From: an uncultured Christensenellaceae bacterium
GTDB taxonomy: Bacteria > Bacillota > Clostridia > Christensenellales > Borkfalkiaceae
Assembly (NCBI GenBank): GCA_910589015.1
Contig: CAJUSA010000023.1
Coordinates: 1-22,472 of the forward strand
Reading direction: 5' to 3'
Length of the DNA: 22,472 nt
Of the stretch, positions 22,045-22,472 are shown piece after piece (the first letter of the stretch is position 1; the number at the start of each line of letters is the position of its first letter). Under the pieces are notes generated by a model that saw only the letters and a list, made by a program, of their open reading frames with translations, was not told the DNA's origin and ran no database searches. A program made the translations under genes and the position numbers.

Positions 22045-22472
22045 TTAACGCCCCAACCTCTTCAAAGCACTTTTCGCATCCTCATGTCCTTGCATGGCGG
22101 CTTTTTGATACCATTCCACGGCTTTGTCGATATCTTTCGGTACGCCTTTTCCGTTCGCATAACATACGCCCAAATGATATTGTGCCTCTGCAAGTCCCTG
22201 TATTGCCGACCTCTCATACCAAGTTGCCGCTTGTTCTTGATCTAGCAAAACCCCACGCCCTTTCTCATAACAAATACCCAAACCCAATTGTGCCTCTGCA
22301 AGCCCCTGCTGCGCAGCCTTATCAAACCAAGCAACGGCTTTCGCATAATCTTGCTCTACGCCTTCCCCGAAATAATATCCGTTTCCCAAACTAAACTGTG
22401 CCTTGGCATCTCCCTGTTGCGCCGCTTTTTCGTACCATGCCGCTGCTTTCGCATAATCTTGCTCTACGCCTT
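22045..22472 (-). CDS. Sel1-repeat protein, 5' end outside the window
   Basis: The C-terminal 142 residues of a longer protein are visible. They are four Sel1-like (TPR-type) repeats of 36 residues. Each follows the pattern G-V-x-x-D-x-x-K-A-x-x-W-Y-x-K-A-A-x-Q-G followed by an alanine-rich second helix. Sel1 arrays form solenoids for protein-protein contact, and no partner can be named. The reading frame stays open to the window edge, so the true start is not here; an apparent TTG start at 22389 is internal. Neighbouring units are nearly identical in DNA: 28 bases at 22337-22364 recur exactly at 22445-22472. Confidence 0.88.
   Translation of the reverse strand, partial: GVEQDYAKAAAWYEKAAQQGDAKAQFSLGNGYYFGEGVEQDYAKAVAWFDKAAQQGLAEAQLGLGICYEKGRGVLLDQEQAATWYERSAIQGLAEAQYHLGVCYANGKGVPKDIDKAVEWYQKAAMQGHEDAKSALKRLGR

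Overview
The window looks like a chromosomal segment of an uncultured Clostridia-type member of the Bacillota (Firmicutes). The grounds are gene order and families: rpsB-tsf and pyrH-frr-uppS-cdsA-dxr-rseP in Firmicutes order, a LonA-EngB pair, an MBL hydrolase next to hemZ, a SpoVB/MurJ-type flippase, and strong AGGAGG-type ribosome binding sites. Most genes are fairly GC-rich with many GC-ending codons. Two single-gene units (1-939 and about 4353-5779) and the Sel1 gene at the right edge are visibly more AT-rich. The lineage is an inference; there is no rRNA to confirm it.

Layout. 1-939: an AT-rich GNAT/YoaP acetyltransferase in a cassette-like unit with its own promoter and terminator. 969-2829: a small LysM protein (-) divergent from a SpoVB-like flippase (+). 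2826-4311: glucose-6-phosphate isomerase with a near-consensus promoter whose -35 box overlaps the flippase stop codon. 4353-5779: a second cassette-like unit carrying a membrane-anchored alpha/beta hydrolase. It shares an identical 56-bp promoter segment and a similar 3' end with the first unit, and is bounded by inverted repeats. 5802-11330 (-): pyrH, frr, uppS, cdsA, dxr and rseP, covering UMP kinase, ribosome recycling, lipid carrier and phospholipid synthesis, the MEP isoprenoid pathway and intramembrane proteolysis. A 34-bp hairpin repeat occurs on both sides of a structured non-coding block between pyrH and frr. 11452-14829 (-): three membrane-protein genes (DUF697-like, an unknown 7-TM protein, a MATE exporter) lying where tsf and pyrH are usually adjacent. 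14900-16594 (-): tsf and rpsB. 16832-19804 (+): lon and engB with a strong promoter and a very strong terminator. 19861-20077: a non-coding stretch with a tandem 22-bp repeat array and dispersed repeats. 20078-22472 (-): hemZ, an MBL hydrolase and a Sel1-repeat gene, tightly coupled and running off the window.

How the genes work together. Most of the window is housekeeping: translation factors (rpsB, tsf, frr), pyrimidine nucleotides (pyrH), envelope lipids (dxr to uppS, cdsA, flippase) and membrane or cytosolic proteolysis (rseP, lon). The most unusual feature is the pair of AT-rich one-gene units. They encode unrelated proteins but share the same promoter segment, the same 3' palindrome, a similar terminator and the same TTCCC-TAT-GGGAA end motif. 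Each appears to have been inserted into the loop of a pre-existing transcription terminator. No transposase or integrase is visible in either. This suggests a family of small cargo cassettes mobilised in trans.
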